From: JBMTVN01 sp046047235
Lineage (GTDB): Bacteria; Verrucomicrobiota; Verrucomicrobiia; Limisphaerales; JAHDYP01
Direction: 5' to 3'
Assembly: GCA_046047235.1 (NCBI GenBank)
Contig: JBJOII010000011.1
Coordinates: 16,139-80,138, forward strand
DNA length: 64,000 nucleotides
Positions within the stretch are counted from its first letter, which is position 1. Each line of letters begins with the position of its first letter. Shown here piece after piece: positions 1 to 8,642 of this stretch. The position numbers were made by a program, and so were the translations under genes. The notes beneath the pieces were generated by a model. The model searched no databases, had not been told where the DNA came from, and worked only from the letters and a program-made list of their open reading frames with translations.

Positions 1-2089
1 CCACCTTGATCTTCTCCTCCAATACGTAAATCCCATTGTAGTTCGCCATCGTTACTGTCCCTCCACCAGTGTTCAGGAAAACCACGGCAAACCGCGTCCG
101 CGGCGAATACTCACCCATCTGCCGACTCAACTCGTGCGCCACCGCATTGTTGATCAAAATCGGCTCAAAATTGTTCGGCGCATATAAAACCCAATCCGAC
201 TCCTTGGGTAAACCTAACAAGCCCACGTTGCGCGGAAACTCATCCTCGTCGTGTGTCTCCAAAAAGAAACTCCCTTTCGGATATCCCAAGGTGCTCGACC
301 CCCGCAAATGAAACACCCCGCGGCTCACCAAACCCGGAACATTCGTCAACGACGTCACGCCGTACATCGGCTCAAACGCCTGCACCAACACCGGCTGGTC
401 AATGCTCGTCGGCACAGACCCTCCCCCGTAGTTGTGAAGAATGATGACCGGCAAATCAGAAGTGTAGTTCGCCACCGCCCCGTCCACCTCAACATACATC
501 CCCATCACCGGAGCGCTCGGCAGCAAACCGTCAGCAAATGCCCTAGCCCGTACCTGCGTCGTGTTGTTCAACGTCAACGCACTCGTATAAACCGGCGATG
601 TCTCCGTCACCACGCCCCCGTCCGTCGTGTACCGGATCACCGCCCCGGGCTGTGCCACCGCCAAGCTCAACTCCACCCCCATGGATCCCACGAACGTCCC
701 GCTCTCCTCACTAAACAAAACCTCGGGCGCAAAGCCCGCCCCGCCCGCCGCGTTCGGACCACCAGGCGTCGGAGTCGAAAAATACCCCACCCAGGTCGGA
801 TTCGATTGGTCCAAACCATAGGATATGTCCGTCTCCTGCGGCGGATAACCCGGCGCAAAATCCGCCACCACGTTCGTCTGCGAATTCACCAAAGCCAAAT
901 ATCCCGCCTCCTTCCCCAAGGAAAAATCCGTGTGCAACTGGAACAACGGATCCCGCAAATCCCGGCCAGATGCATACACCACCAAGAAGCCCTTCGGCTC
1001 AATCACCACCTGCGGAAAACGCCAACGGGTCAAACGATCCGCCTGGTCCGTCAAAAACCACCCGTTCAAATCCACCGCCGCATCACCCGGATTATATAAC
1101 TCAACCCAGTCAGAATCGTCCCCAAATGCATCGTTCAACGTGCGGTTGTTCGACGCCATAAACTCGTTGATCAACACCGGAGGCGGCTGATAATCCGGAT
1201 CCAATTCATACACCCAGCTACCCCCGCCAAATGCGTTGGCCTGTGAGGACAAATCCGTAATCCCATGCCCAACAAGCCACTCCACCACCACCTGCCCCAC
1301 CTCCGGCTGCGGAAAACTAAATACATACTGCGAATCGGTCGATGCACCCACCTCCGTCGCCGGAATCCCGTTGATCAATAAATCCCCCGCGTCCACCCCC
1401 GTCACTCCCTCGCTGAACACCACCTCCACCTGCACCAGACTCGCCACAATGGCGTTCGCCGACGGAATCAACTGCGCCACCAAGGGCGGTGTCAGATCCA
1501 CCGCCGCAGACAGGGACGCGTTGATCACAAAATCACTGCTGTTCCCCACCGAAGCGTTGAACGCATGAATCGCCAATACATTCTCGCCCTCCACCAAAAC
1601 CGAAGCCGGACTCGCGATTGGATAACTCTCCAATGTAGGCCACGGATTCACCTCACCCAACGCCCCCAATGAAGTTCCGTCAAACGGAACATCCCCGCCA
1701 GGCATGTTGAATCGCGCCACCTCCTGACCGTTAATCCACGCAATAAACCCGTCGTCACTCGCAGCCTGTAACTCCAGCTCGCTCACGTCAGCCACCGACC
1801 CCACCAGAAATGTCCTGCGCAGAAAAACAGAACTGTAACTCCCCCGCATGTCCGTCAATTCCGTGCCGGGCGCGGGCTGCACCTGCCCATACCAAAACGG
1901 CGCCGCAGCCTCATCCCACCCGCTGTCATCAAAACCCGCCAACCTCCAGGCCGCCGCGTCAGGCGCCGAGGCCTCAGATACACCAACCCAATAACGCCAG
2001 TCACCATCCAGCGGCACAACTTCCGCCCCCCTCAACCCTATCGTCGTAATCAAAACCGCCCCGAGATACGTCAACCATCGATACAGCAT
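1..2089 (-). CDS. Secreted CotH-kinase / lamin-tail-domain protein, 3' end cut off by the window
   Basis: The reading frame opens with ATG at 2089 behind a GAAGGGAAG ribosome-binding site and stays open to base 1, so about 696 residues are visible and the C-terminus lies outside. Residues 1-22 look like a signal peptide (hydrophobic stretch, then GLRGAE). About 25-150 resemble a beta-sandwich with the pattern FDDSGW, DDGF, INGQEVARFN. About 195-300 look like an Ig/Big-type module. About 305-430 form a lamin-tail domain (LINEFMASNNR, DWVELYNPG, LNGWFLTD). About 455-535 form a chitobiase/Fn3-associated module (VIRYTTDGG). From about 548 a CotH-type domain begins (LRGSSTLGYPKGSF, WVLYAPNN, YNGIYVLEEK). 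CotH families are atypical protein kinases of the spore coat and of bacterial secreted proteins; the substrate here is unknown. Family assignment is good, function is inferred. Confidence 0.85.
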   Translation of the reverse strand, partial: MLYRWLTYLGAVLITTIGLRGAEVVPLDGDWRYWVGVSEASAPDAAAWRLAGFDDSGWDEAAAPFWYGQVQPAPGTELTDMRGSYSSVFLRRTFLVGSVADVSELELQAASDDGFIAWINGQEVARFNMPGGDVPFDGTSLGALGEVNPWPTLESYPIASPASVLVEGENVLAIHAFNASVGNSSDFVINASLSAAVDLTPPLVAQLIPSANAIVASLVQVEVVFSEGVTGVDAGDLLINGIPATEVGASTDSQYVFSFPQPEVGQVVVEWLVGHGITDLSSQANAFGGGSWVYELDPDYQPPPVLINEFMASNNRTLNDAFGDDSDWVELYNPGDAAVDLNGWFLTDQADRLTRWRFPQVVIEPKGFLVVYASGRDLRDPLFQLHTDFSLGKEAGYLALVNSQTNVVADFAPGYPPQETDISYGLDQSNPTWVGYFSTPTPGGPNAAGGAGFAPEVLFSEESGTFVGSMGVELSLAVAQPGAVIRYTTDGGVVTETSPVYTSALTLNNTTQVRARAFADGLLPSAPVMGMYVEVDGAVANYTSDLPVIILHNYGGGSVPTSIDQPVLVQAFEPMYGVTSLTNVPGLVSRGVFHLRGSSTLGYPKGSFFLETHDEDEFPRNVGLLGLPKESDWVLYAPNNFEPILINNAVAHELSRQMGEYSPRTRFAVVFLNTGGGTVTMANYNGIYVLEEKIKV

Positions 2090-2126
2090 GTCTTCCCTTC
2101 AAATAAACATTAGATCTGTCCGTCCA

Positions 2127-4550
2127 CTACGGCGCTTTGACGCCAAACTGTAACACAAACACCGCAACCAGTCCCATGAAACCTACGACAACGACATAAT
2201 ACAGGGTCGGCCAAAATGTCCGCCTCAACACCGAGCCCTCCCGCCCCAACAAACCCACAGTCGCACACGCCGCCACCACGTTGTGAATCGCAATCATGTT
2301 CCCCGCCGCCGCCCCCACCGCCTGCAGGGCGACCATCACCGAAGTGGAAAACAGAAGCTTCTCCGCCACCCCATACTGAAAATAACTAAACATCAAATTG
2401 CTCACAGTGTTGCTCCCCGCAATAAACGCTCCCAATGCACCCACCCAAGGAGCAAAGAAGGGATAAATCATCCCAACCCTGCCCGCCACCCAGTCCGCCA
2501 TCACCAATGGCATACCCGCTGCCCCCCCGGGGTTCATCCCCGAATTCAAATAAATCCGCACCATGGGCACGGTAAAGACCAACACAAAACCCGCCCCCCA
2601 CAACATCGCGGCACTCCGTCCCACCGCAACCTTCACCTCGCACCACCCAACCCGATGAAGCCAAACCGCCACCCCACCAGCCAACAACAGCAAACTCCCC
2701 GGCAAATACAAGGGAGTGGACTTCGCAGTCACCCCCGTCCCCAATATCCCCACCCAGGATACATGCACAGAGGTCAGCCACCCCTGCAGCGGCAAACCCG
2801 GTAGCCGCGTCAGCACCAGTAACAACGCCACCACCCAATACGGCATCCACGCCCGCACCAACGACATGCCCGACGATCCGCCCCCCCTCGCACCCAGCCC
2901 CCCAAACCACTCCGCCGGCCACTCGCTCTCCTCCGGAAAATCCCACACCTCAGCCGGCAACCCCCACCCGCGCCTCGCCGCCACCACCATAATCCCCATC
3001 CCCACCAACGCCCCCAGTAAGGTCGGAAACTCCGGACCCAAAAAAATCCCCGTCAACATATACGGAACGGTAAAGGCCAGCCCGCCCATCAAGGTAAACC
3101 GCCATACCACCAATCCCTCCCGCCAAGATCTCCGCCCCCCAAAAAAACGCGTCATCATCGTCACCATCAACAACGGCATCACGGTTCCCGCAATGGCATG
3201 AAACACCACCGCATGCCCCGTCACCACCTGCAAATAGTCCATCAGTCCCATGCCCATCCCCGCTAAATGCGACTCAACCTCCGTCCCCTGTAACCCTCCA
3301 CGAACCCCAACCAAAATCGGCGTCCCCGCCGCCCCAAAGGTCACCGGAGTGCTCTGCACCATCATCCCAAGCATCACCGCCGCCATCGCCGGAAAACCCA
3401 AGGCAACCAGCAAGGGAGAAACTATCGCCGCCGGCGTCCCAAAACCCGCCGCCCCCTCCAAAAACGCCCCAAATAACCACACCATCAAAACCACCTGCAC
3501 CCGACGATCCCTGCTCACCCGCTCAAACCCGCCCCGAATCACCGCTACCGCCCCGGATACCTGCAGCAGGTTCAATAATAGAATCGCCCCAAAAATAATG
3601 TAGAGGATGTCCAGCGTAATCACCCAACCCTGAAGCACCGATGCCACAATCACCCGCCACGAAAGATCCCAGAAAAAGAACGCCACCCCCGCCGCTAACA
3701 CCAACCCCAATGGCATCACTCTGCTCGCCGAAACCCGAAACCCCACCAGCAAAACCGCCAGCAAACACAAGTCCATCCGCGCCGCCTCCTCCAACGCAAT
3801 CGCCATGTCCTTCACAAAATGCTCCACGTAAAAACCAGGCCCAAAATCCCCCCTTACAACCCGCGGAGCAAGATTCGACAACGTCCAGCAACCCGCCGCC
3901 CCACCACCAATCGCCCGCAATAGCTGCTCGGCATCCAACCCGGCTCGATACGCGTAAAGTAAACTCTCACAGACCCCGATCATCGTCCCCGCAATCACCA
4001 CCTGATTGCTCATCTTCGTGTGCTGCCCAGCCCCCGCACCCCCCATGTGCACAATGTTCGCACCCATCACCTCCAGTAACGGCTTCACCCGACCAAACGC
4101 CTCCACATCCCCGCCAACCATGATCGACAACGTCGCCTCCCTCGCCCCACGATCACCTCCAGATACTGGGGCATCCAACGCAACCGCACCACGCTCTCCC
4201 GCCTCCCGCGCAATCCTCACCGCCAGACTCGGACGCGTCGTCGTCATGTCCACTAACACCACCCCCTCCCGCACCCCAACCATTACACCCGATGCCCCGA
4301 AATATACCTCCTCCACGTCCTCCGGAAAACCCACCATCGTGAATACTACATCCGCTCCAGCCGCAACCTGCCCCGGATTGTCTGCCCAAACCGCCCCGCG
4401 ATCCAATAACGACCGAGCCTTCTCCCGCGTACGGCTAAACACCACCAAAGGATAACCCCGATCCAGAAAATGCCCCGCCATCGACAACCCCATCACACCC
4501 GTACCCACCCACCCAATGCGAGGCAACGAGGCCTGTCCTGTGGAAATCAT
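2127..4550 (-). CDS. Fusion of a 3-hydroxyisobutyrate dehydrogenase-family protein to an L-lactate permease (LctP family)
   Basis: One open frame of 807 residues joins two families that are normally separate. Residues 1-258 are a beta-hydroxyacid dehydrogenase: Rossmann motif WVGTGVMGLSMAG, substrate motif DAPVSGGDRGA and catalytic-lysine motif GQHTKMSNQ. They stop about 30 residues short of the usual C-terminus. From Met259 (ATG at 3776) the protein is an LctP-type permease of about 549 residues with the family motifs GAFLEGAAGFGTPAA, FIAGSNTVSN and AAGNMIAIHNVVAACATVGL and many hydrophobic helices. Compared with E. coli LldP as I remember it, the permease lacks roughly the first 20 residues. 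The ATG at 4550 has a GGGGGGAGG about 13 bases upstream. Met259 could be an internal start giving a free permease. A deletion joining two adjacent genes would explain both truncations; an assembly or sequencing error is the alternative. Confidence 0.85.
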   Translation of the reverse strand: MISTGQASLPRIGWVGTGVMGLSMAGHFLDRGYPLVVFSRTREKARSLLDRGAVWADNPGQVAAGADVVFTMVGFPEDVEEVYFGASGVMVGVREGVVLVDMTTTRPSLAVRIAREAGERGAVALDAPVSGGDRGAREATLSIMVGGDVEAFGRVKPLLEVMGANIVHMGGAGAGQHTKMSNQVVIAGTMIGVCESLLYAYRAGLDAEQLLRAIGGGAAGCWTLSNLAPRVVRGDFGPGFYVEHFVKDMAIALEEAARMDLCLLAVLLVGFRVSASRVMPLGLVLAAGVAFFFWDLSWRVIVASVLQGWVITLDILYIIFGAILLLNLLQVSGAVAVIRGGFERVSRDRRVQVVLMVWLFGAFLEGAAGFGTPAAIVSPLLVALGFPAMAAVMLGMMVQSTPVTFGAAGTPILVGVRGGLQGTEVESHLAGMGMGLMDYLQVVTGHAVVFHAIAGTVMPLLMVTMMTRFFGGRRSWREGLVVWRFTLMGGLAFTVPYMLTGIFLGPEFPTLLGALVGMGIMVVAARRGWGLPAEVWDFPEESEWPAEWFGGLGARGGGSSGMSLVRAWMPYWVVALLLVLTRLPGLPLQGWLTSVHVSWVGILGTGVTAKSTPLYLPGSLLLLAGGVAVWLHRVGWCEVKVAVGRSAAMLWGAGFVLVFTVPMVRIYLNSGMNPGGAAGMPLVMADWVAGRVGMIYPFFAPWVGALGAFIAGSNTVSNLMFSYFQYGVAEKLLFSTSVMVALQAVGAAAGNMIAIHNVVAACATVGLLGREGSVLRRTFWPTLYYVVVVGFMGLVAVFVLQFGVKAP

Positions 4551-4642
4551 GCGCCAACCCTAGCCTCCCCCCACAAAGGCTGCAAAACCAACTTCACCCC
4601 CCCACCTGCCCCCTCTCACACCCGCCACAAACCAGCCCAGGC

Positions 4643-5635
4643 CTAGAACAACGTCCCAATCGCAATCCCTATCGCACTCAACGGACCCTGGTCCTCCAAC
4701 GACTCCGTCGCCTTGTCCAGCTTCTGCAAGGACAACCTCACGTTCTTGTACAAGGTCTCGTCGTTCACGATCTTGCCCACAGTCCCCTGCCCCTGGTTGA
4801 TCTTCACCAGGATCTCCCGCAAGTTCACCACCGCCGCCGTCGCCTCCTCATATAAGGTCTCGTCCGTCGCCAACCGCCCAAGCGTCCCCTCCCCCTCACG
4901 CACCCCGTTCAATACAACCCTCGCATCCGCCAGCGCAGCACGGGCATCGTCCAACGCCAGCCGCACATCCGCCGCCGCCGCATTGAAATTCGTCATCGTA
5001 TTCACCGTCTCAACATAAAGGGTGTCCTCGTTGATCAACCTCCCCACCGTCCCCTCACCATCCGCGATCCGCTTGGTCACAGCCTTCGTGTTCTCCAATA
5101 TGTCACCCATCCTCGAACTGTTCTCGCGAATGAAATCCGTCATCGGCCCCAGCAAATTCTGAATCTGATCCCCACTAAAACTCTGAGTCAGGTTCTCCAC
5201 CCCAGTCGCCACGTTCTCCAGCTTCGCCATCAATGTCGATAAGTCAGGCTGCGAAACACTCTCCAAAATACTGCCCGGCGTCACCACCGGCGCACCCCCG
5301 CTGCCAAAACTCACGTCCACATAGTTCTGCCCCATCAACCCCGCAAACTGCACCCGCACCCGACTGTCCGTCCTCACCGCCTCCGGCGCCGTCAGCTTCA
5401 TCGTCACCTCCACCAGCTGGTTCGTCAGAACAATGCTCTCCACCCGCCCAATCGACTTGCCCCCCATCTTCACCGGATCCCCCTCCATCAACTCCTTCAC
5501 GTTGTCAAAACGCGCCCGCACCCGAACCCCCGGCGTCAAAAAATCAAAACTCCCAACCATCTCCAACACCAAAAATGCCGCCACAAATGCCAGCGCAAAA
5601 AACAAGCCTAACCGCGTCTCAAGGGTGTTCCTCAT
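4643..5635 (-). CDS. mlaD: MlaD-family substrate-binding protein (MCE domain)
   Basis: 330 residues. An N-terminal anchor (about 8-30) is followed by an MCE domain (about 35-115, including VKELMEGDPVKMGGKSIGRV and LMGQNYVDVSFG). In Mla systems this protein forms a periplasmic hexamer that passes phospholipid to or from the MlaE permease. The C-terminal half is helical and carries three copies of a short repeat, GTVGRLINEDTLY, GTLGRLATDETLY and GTVGKIVNDETLY, at intervals of about 55 and 40 residues. The ATG overlaps the mlaF stop in an ATGA, so translation is probably coupled. It is the last gene of the yebC-hpnN-like-repeat protein-mlaE-mlaF-mlaD run. No MlaC or MlaB homologue follows. Confidence 0.9.
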   Translation of the reverse strand: MRNTLETRLGLFFALAFVAAFLVLEMVGSFDFLTPGVRVRARFDNVKELMEGDPVKMGGKSIGRVESIVLTNQLVEVTMKLTAPEAVRTDSRVRVQFAGLMGQNYVDVSFGSGGAPVVTPGSILESVSQPDLSTLMAKLENVATGVENLTQSFSGDQIQNLLGPMTDFIRENSSRMGDILENTKAVTKRIADGEGTVGRLINEDTLYVETVNTMTNFNAAAADVRLALDDARAALADARVVLNGVREGEGTLGRLATDETLYEEATAAVVNLREILVKINQGQGTVGKIVNDETLYKNVRLSLQKLDKATESLEDQGPLSAIGIAIGTLF

Positions 5636-6405
5636 AACTCGCTCAAGTCTCCTTCGTTCATCTCAACCGTCAAAAACCGCTGCGCCAATGCATGCCCCCC
5701 GGACCGCACCTCCTCCGGAGTCCCCATCGCCAAAATCTCGCCCTGATGCAAAAACGCCATCCGGTCCGCAATCCCAAACGCCAAATCCCGATCGTGCGTC
5801 ACCACCAGTGACGTCACCCCCACCTGCTCCCGCAAACGCAATATCTGCTGCGCAATCACTTTCGCCATCAACGGATCCAGTTCGCTCGTCGGCTCATCAT
5901 ACAAAATCAACTGCGGCTCTATCACCAGCGCCCGCGCAATCGCCACCCTCTTGCGCATCCCACCACTCAACTCCCCGGGAGAACGCCCCTCCTCCCCAGA
6001 TAAACCCAACAACTCCAGCTTCTCCGTCACAATCCGCTGAATCTCTTCCCGCGACTTCAACCGATGCTCACTCAAATATAAACCTACGTTCTCCGCCACA
6101 GTCAGCGAATTCAATAACGCTCCAGACTGAAACACCATCGCCGCCCGATACTCCCCCAAAACCCCCTCGTCCATGATCGATCGCCCATTCAGCAAAATCT
6201 CCCCCGCATCCGGACGCTCCAACCCAATCAAATGACGCAATAATACACTCTTCCCACTCCCGCTCGGCCCCATCACCACAAAAATCTCCCCAGGTCTCAC
6301 CTCGAAATCCAACCCCTTCAATACCTCACGCCCACCCAATGCACGCCTCAACCCTCGAACCTGCAGTCCAATGCCACCACCCAATCTCTCGGCTTCCATG
6401 CTCAT
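5632..6405 (-). CDS. mlaF: MlaF-family ABC transporter ATP-binding protein
   Basis: 257 residues, the normal length for MlaF. It powers phospholipid transport by the MlaE permease in the inner membrane. Visible motifs: Walker A GPSGSGKS at residues 46-53, Q-loop near VFQSGAL, signature LSGGMRKRVAIARAL, Walker B LILYDEPTSELDP and H-loop VTHDRD. Substitution of the more common GLDP by ELDP fits MlaF relatives. It starts four bases after the mlaE stop and overlaps mlaD by four bases. Confidence 0.95.
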   Translation of the reverse strand: MSMEAERLGGGIGLQVRGLRRALGGREVLKGLDFEVRPGEIFVVMGPSGSGKSVLLRHLIGLERPDAGEILLNGRSIMDEGVLGEYRAAMVFQSGALLNSLTVAENVGLYLSEHRLKSREEIQRIVTEKLELLGLSGEEGRSPGELSGGMRKRVAIARALVIEPQLILYDEPTSELDPLMAKVIAQQILRLREQVGVTSLVVTHDRDLAFGIADRMAFLHQGEILAMGTPEEVRSGGHALAQRFLTVEMNEGDLSEL

Positions 6406-6409
6406 CTCT

Positions 6410-7153
6410 TCAGTCCACCAGCATCAACGCCCGCGTCATCACGTAGTCCAATATCAAAATCAAAACGATCGAGTTCACCACCGCCTTCGTCACCGACCTC
6501 CCAATCCCCCTCGGCCCACCCATCGTGTGAAAACCCTGATGACACGAAATCACCCCAATCACCAACGCAAATACCCAGCTCTTCGTGATGCCATTCAGAA
6601 TCGCCTCAAAATCCACATACCCTCCCAAATCCCCAAAAAACGTCGCAAAACTAATCCCGATATCCCCATTGAAAACCGATACAAACGCACCCCCGGTCCA
6701 CCCCACCAATACGGAAAACAAAGTCAAAATCGGCATCGCCACACAAATCGCCACCACCCGCGGCAAAACCAAATAATGCACCGGATGGATGTTCATCGTC
6801 CTCAACGCGTCAATCTCCTGATACACCTGCATCGATCCAATCTCAGCCGCCATCGCCGACCCTATCCGTCCCGCAATCAGGATCGCCACCATCACCGGCG
6901 CCAACTCCTTGCTCATCGCAATACCCACCATCCGCCCGATATATCCCCCCAAACCCCGCTCCGCCATAATCGGCCCCACCTGCAACGTAATCACCCCGCC
7001 AATGAACAACGACAACACACACGTCATCAGCAAACTCGCGTTGCCAATCTCAAACAGCTGCTCAGCTACCTTGCGTCGATGCCGCCAAGCCAATGGCAGC
7101 GACCTCACAGATCGCCAAAACAAAACTACCAGCTCGCCAATGTCCTGAAACAT
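6410..7153 (-). CDS. mlaE: MlaE-family ABC transporter permease
   Basis: 247 residues from the ATG at 7153, which lies four bases after the TAG of the upstream gene. A GTG at 7186 in the same frame would overlap that gene by 29 bases and is less likely. The protein has the MlaE core: ELAPVMVAILIAGRIGSAMAAEIGSM, then QEIDALRTMNIHPVHYLVLPRV, and a C-terminal G.SVT.AVV.SI motif, with about five hydrophobic helices. The family forms the inner-membrane part of MCE transporters. Together with mlaF and mlaD it gives a minimal MCE transporter. Confidence 0.93.
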   Translation of the reverse strand: MFQDIGELVVLFWRSVRSLPLAWRHRRKVAEQLFEIGNASLLMTCVLSLFIGGVITLQVGPIMAERGLGGYIGRMVGIAMSKELAPVMVAILIAGRIGSAMAAEIGSMQVYQEIDALRTMNIHPVHYLVLPRVVAICVAMPILTLFSVLVGWTGGAFVSVFNGDIGISFATFFGDLGGYVDFEAILNGITKSWVFALVIGVISCHQGFHTMGGPRGIGRSVTKAVVNSIVLILILDYVMTRALMLVD

Positions 7154-7157
7154 AACG

Positions 7158-8642
7158 CTATGGATGATCCGCCCCACCCCCACCACTCAAAGGAATGTAA
7201 AAAATCTTCAAACGCTTCCCGGAACCCCCGGATTCATACTGAAATAAACCAAATAAGAGCGAGGTTTTTGTCCGCTCCCGCCTCCGCTCCCGCCGATACA
7301 GATTCCACAGCACCGAAGTGCTGGACGCCCCCTCCCGGGTATTCTCTTCCCGCCGCCAAATGGACCACAACGGCGAATACACATGATCCACCGCATGGTT
7401 CAATGGAACGATCGGCTCCAATACCGCTAATGCCTGCCACCGCCGGTTCCCCTCATGATCCTCCCTATACGCATACAACGGCCACAAATCCACCCGCCTC
7501 GCCACCGTCTGCCGCAACGTGTTCGTCTCCCGCACGTTCGAGTACAAAAAGAACAGAATCCGCTCCCGCTCCCGCTCCAGCGGCGGCGCCGTCACTCTGT
7601 TCACCTTATACAACGGCCATAACAAAAATCCGCTCTGCACATTCTGGCTCACCGACCGACTGTAAAACGGAAAAACCCGGTCCGTCGTCTCCCCCTCGCC
7701 CCGCGCAAAGACCAAAAACGGCCACGGCATCTGCCACTCCTTAAACCCGCGCTCTCGATCCTCAATCACACTGAAAAAGGGCCATAACCAAGTCCGGGAA
7801 TCCTTCGCCGGCGATAAACTATAGCTATACCACGGTAGTAATACCCGGTGAGTCAGCTCGTTCGTCGTACCCAAACCCAAATCCTGACGGAAATAAAACG
7901 GCCACAACACAAATTGCTTGTCATGCCCCGGACTCACCTCCAACCCGCCATAGTCATTCGTATACGTCCAGGATGACTTGATCTCCTCCCCGTAAAATGG
8001 CCAAACCTGCCAACCCTCTACCCCACCCCCATCACGCACATGCACCAACGGAAATGCATAGTTCCTCGTCCGAACGCCCTTCTTCTCCGTCTCCACATAC
8101 GCCGGCCACATAACCCACTCCATGCTGTCCCGCTGCAACCGGTTCTTCAATCGTCCGTAAAACGGCAAAATCGCCGTGTAATTGTCCTCCGGCACCGGCG
8201 ACCGCTGCATGAAAAACAAAGGAAAAATCGTATACCGCTTCGCTAAATCATCCTCCTGATCCTTGCCGCCCGCCACCGAATGCAGAAACATCAGCTTATA
8301 CTTCGTCTCGTCCCCAGCCCTGTCCGCCGTAAAAAACGGATACAAAATGTCAAACTCACTCGTGTCCAAAGTCCGATCCGCCGAATACCTCAGAAACGGA
8401 GAAAAGGCCCACCGCTCCCAGTCCCGACCCGACTCCGCAGAAAAGAACGGACCCGCAACCTCCCGACGCCACCCCTCCTCCAAAGTTAACTCGAAATCCT
8501 GAGCCAATGGACCCGCACTCAACAGTTCCGCCCCCATGACCCTCCCCCAGCCGAGAAGCAGCATTAATCCAAAGAAAAGGCCCCATTTGACCACGCCTGG
8601 CCTCGCTCCCCAATAATCCATTGACTTGCCGTCCGCAGACAT
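7158..8642 (-). CDS. Exported protein built of many W-P-F/Y repeats, unknown function, in the mla operon
   Basis: 494 residues; ATG at 8642 directly abuts the stop of the RND gene (TAAATG). Residues 1-37 look like a signal peptide (hydrophobic core, then RVMGAELL). The mature part is a chain of roughly 15-18 degenerate units of about 20-35 residues, each centred on an aromatic-proline motif: LYPFF, FPLFF, LPFYG, VWPFYG, LWPFYF, LPWYSY, LWPFFS, PWPFLV, FPFYS, LWPLYK, LWPLYA and similar, separated by polar Arg/Glu-rich stretches. The alternation suggests repeated beta-hairpins or an amphipathic superhelix; that is inference. I recognise no named family. Position between an RND lipid-exporter-like gene and mlaE argues for a role in envelope lipid transport. 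Confidence 0.8.
   Translation of the reverse strand: MSADGKSMDYWGARPGVVKWGLFFGLMLLLGWGRVMGAELLSAGPLAQDFELTLEEGWRREVAGPFFSAESGRDWERWAFSPFLRYSADRTLDTSEFDILYPFFTADRAGDETKYKLMFLHSVAGGKDQEDDLAKRYTIFPLFFMQRSPVPEDNYTAILPFYGRLKNRLQRDSMEWVMWPAYVETEKKGVRTRNYAFPLVHVRDGGGVEGWQVWPFYGEEIKSSWTYTNDYGGLEVSPGHDKQFVLWPFYFRQDLGLGTTNELTHRVLLPWYSYSLSPAKDSRTWLWPFFSVIEDRERGFKEWQMPWPFLVFARGEGETTDRVFPFYSRSVSQNVQSGFLLWPLYKVNRVTAPPLERERERILFFLYSNVRETNTLRQTVARRVDLWPLYAYREDHEGNRRWQALAVLEPIVPLNHAVDHVYSPLWSIWRREENTREGASSTSVLWNLYRRERRRERTKTSLLFGLFQYESGGSGKRLKIFYIPLSGGGGADHP

Noticed and set aside
251..1099. Long plus-strand frame of Arg/His-rich sequence opposite the CotH gene
   Set aside because: It is the antisense shadow of a clearly conserved minus-strand protein; low-complexity composition follows from the C-rich strand.
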